Assembly (NCBI GenBank): GCA_001936135.1
Contig: CP012820.1
Span: 2,046,001-2,110,000, forward strand
Source: Saccharomycopsis fibuligera x Saccharomycopsis cf. fibuligera
Lineage: Eukaryota > Ascomycota > Saccharomycetes > Ascoideales > Saccharomycopsidaceae
Direction of reading: 5' to 3'
DNA length: 64,000 nucleotides
The stretch's first letter is position 1, and each line of letters begins with the position of its first letter. Shown piece by piece: positions 62,966 to 64,000 of this stretch. The position numbers and the translations under genes were made by a program. Below the pieces are notes generated by a model. The model saw only the letters and a list, made by a program, of their open reading frames with translations. It made no database searches and was not told the DNA's origin.

Positions 62966-64000
62966 CTTGTGTTGTGGTGTTTGCGAAAAGGATTATATAT
63001 GGTGGCACACAAAAAACAGAAGCAGCTGCAGTAGTGAAAGAACACAAGGCAAGTGATGAAGGAAATATATTGCAATTTATTTACAACTAGAAGGGATCAA
63101 TAAAAAAGAAAGATACACCAATGCAACTGATTTTTATACACATGATGGCCCGTTGGGCGCCCTAGCAAGCAAGCGAAGCGCAGCAATATAGCAAGACTGC
63201 AAAGTCCCACACAACCTAAGTTGCGTATATATATGGAGAGAGCGCGAGCCCTGCTCCAATGCCGAGCAGCGGTGATGCATGCTGTGAAGTTGCTGGCCAG
63301 AGGAAAGAAAAAGTGCCATTCACGTGCTTACGTCAAATGCAAACAAAAAAAAAAAAAAAAAAATAAAAAAATAAAAAAAAAAAATAAAAAAAAATAAAAA
63401 ATAAAATAAAAAAAGTTGCAGCTTTTGCTAGCAAGCTTGGCTGACAAGAAGAGATGGTCCAGCCGCATTTGAGTCTATACAGAGACGGAATGTCTGGTGA
63501 AGGCAGCAATTGCTGTCTGTTGTAAGAGCGGAACGCCAGCGCATGCGCATAGTGAGAGCGCCGGTGTTCTCCCTGAACATGGCTATATGTATCTGGACAC
63601 TTCCACGGGACCGGCGCGGCCATAAACACCAAATGGGGTCACAATTTGGGTGGCAGACTAGCAGCTCACTACGCCGAACTCTGAATCCCTTGCGTCTGTT
63701 GGTGCTCCCCCTTTGGGCACAAGGTAAACAATGCCGGAAAACGAAAAAACAAAAATAAAACAGAAAAAAGTAAAGCAAAAAAAGTAAAACAAAAAAGTAA
63801 AACAAAAAAAGTAAAACAGAAAAAAAGTAAAAAAAAAGTAAAGCAGGAAAAAAGTAAAAAAGCTGCACAGAAAACCGTTGGAGTGTTTTTAAAACACAGC
63901 ATGTTGCAGTAACAGTACAGTACAGTTACCTCTGCTGGATTTTACTTGGCGGGAGTGTGTGCTGCTGTTTTCGAAGAGCTGGGCGTGGATATTACGCCCA
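62966..64000. other. Right-edge intergenic region with A-rich repeats
   Basis: Upstream sequence of copy 2 and beyond. A-rich low-complexity DNA occupies 63341-63413, and a tandem (AAAAGTAAAACA)-type minisatellite occupies about 63755-63860. No ATG frame here shows coding features; apparent long frames are antisense readings of the repeats. Confidence 0.5.
63755..63860. repeat. (AAAAGTAAAACA)-type minisatellite
   Basis: Repeated AAAAGTAAAAC/GC units with variable A runs, about eight copies, non-coding. Confidence 0.85.

Overview
The window is a stretch of nuclear chromosome from a budding yeast (Saccharomycotina). The evidence is compact single-exon genes, a few short introns with GTAAGT, GTATGT or GTACGT donors and TACTAAC-type branch sites, AT-rich intergenic DNA with very long poly(dA:dT) tracts, and many recognisable yeast orthologues. 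Gene order keeps several groups seen in Saccharomyces cerevisiae: RRP3/SSF1 head to head; GUT2, UBP7, a DUF1748 gene, COA1 and an AIM20/SKG1-like gene (the YIL155-158 block); HTS1, CSR2 and YOP1 (the YPR028-033 block); and PIB1 with DAD4 (the YDR313-320 block). The species is not named. In-frame CTG codons are scarce where I checked, so I cannot tell whether CTG is read as Leu or as something else.

Layout. 0-8 kb: the start of an unrecognised acidic protein, APT1, a serine/threonine-rich GPI-anchored adhesin-like wall protein with three kinds of internal repeat, and an amino acid/GABA/choline-type permease with GATA sites upstream. 10-18 kb: spliced NOP10, three-exon DAD4 (both too fragmented for ORF calling), the FYVE/RING ubiquitin ligase PIB1 with a long ATT repeat, then SSF1 and RRP3 sharing a bidirectional promoter that holds PAC, RRPE and CACGTG motifs. 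18-27 kb: GUT2, a GC-richer gene-poor region with simple repeats, HTS1 with two possible start codons, and a universal-stress-protein-domain gene. 27-42 kb: UBP7-like deubiquitinase, COA1, APN1, an Skg1/Aim20-like membrane protein, a three-exon DUF1748 gene and a DUF1749 alpha/beta hydrolase. 42-58 kb: alpha-arrestin CSR2/ECM21, spliced YOP1, an NmrA-type NAD(P)-binding protein, G-alpha subunit GPA2, a class 3 lipase and splicing factor PRP45. 58-64 kb: a long empty interval and two tandem Gfo/Idh/MocA dehydrogenase paralogues.

The genes are mostly housekeeping functions and do not form one pathway. Shared themes are ribosome biogenesis (NOP10, SSF1, RRP3), ubiquitin and membrane traffic (PIB1, UBP7, CSR2, YOP1), mitochondria (GUT2, COA1, perhaps HTS1 through its upstream start) and nutrient/surface functions (permease, GPA2, adhesin, lipase).

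I see no convincing new multi-gene system, mobile element, rRNA, tRNA or CRISPR array. The most useful non-obvious results are the four spliced small genes reconstructed from splice signals, an 18-bp-arm inverted repeat at 49.2 kb, a 12-bp-arm palindrome at 39.2 kb, a tandem 15-16 bp repeat at 49.3 kb, and several small open frames that could be undescribed proteins.
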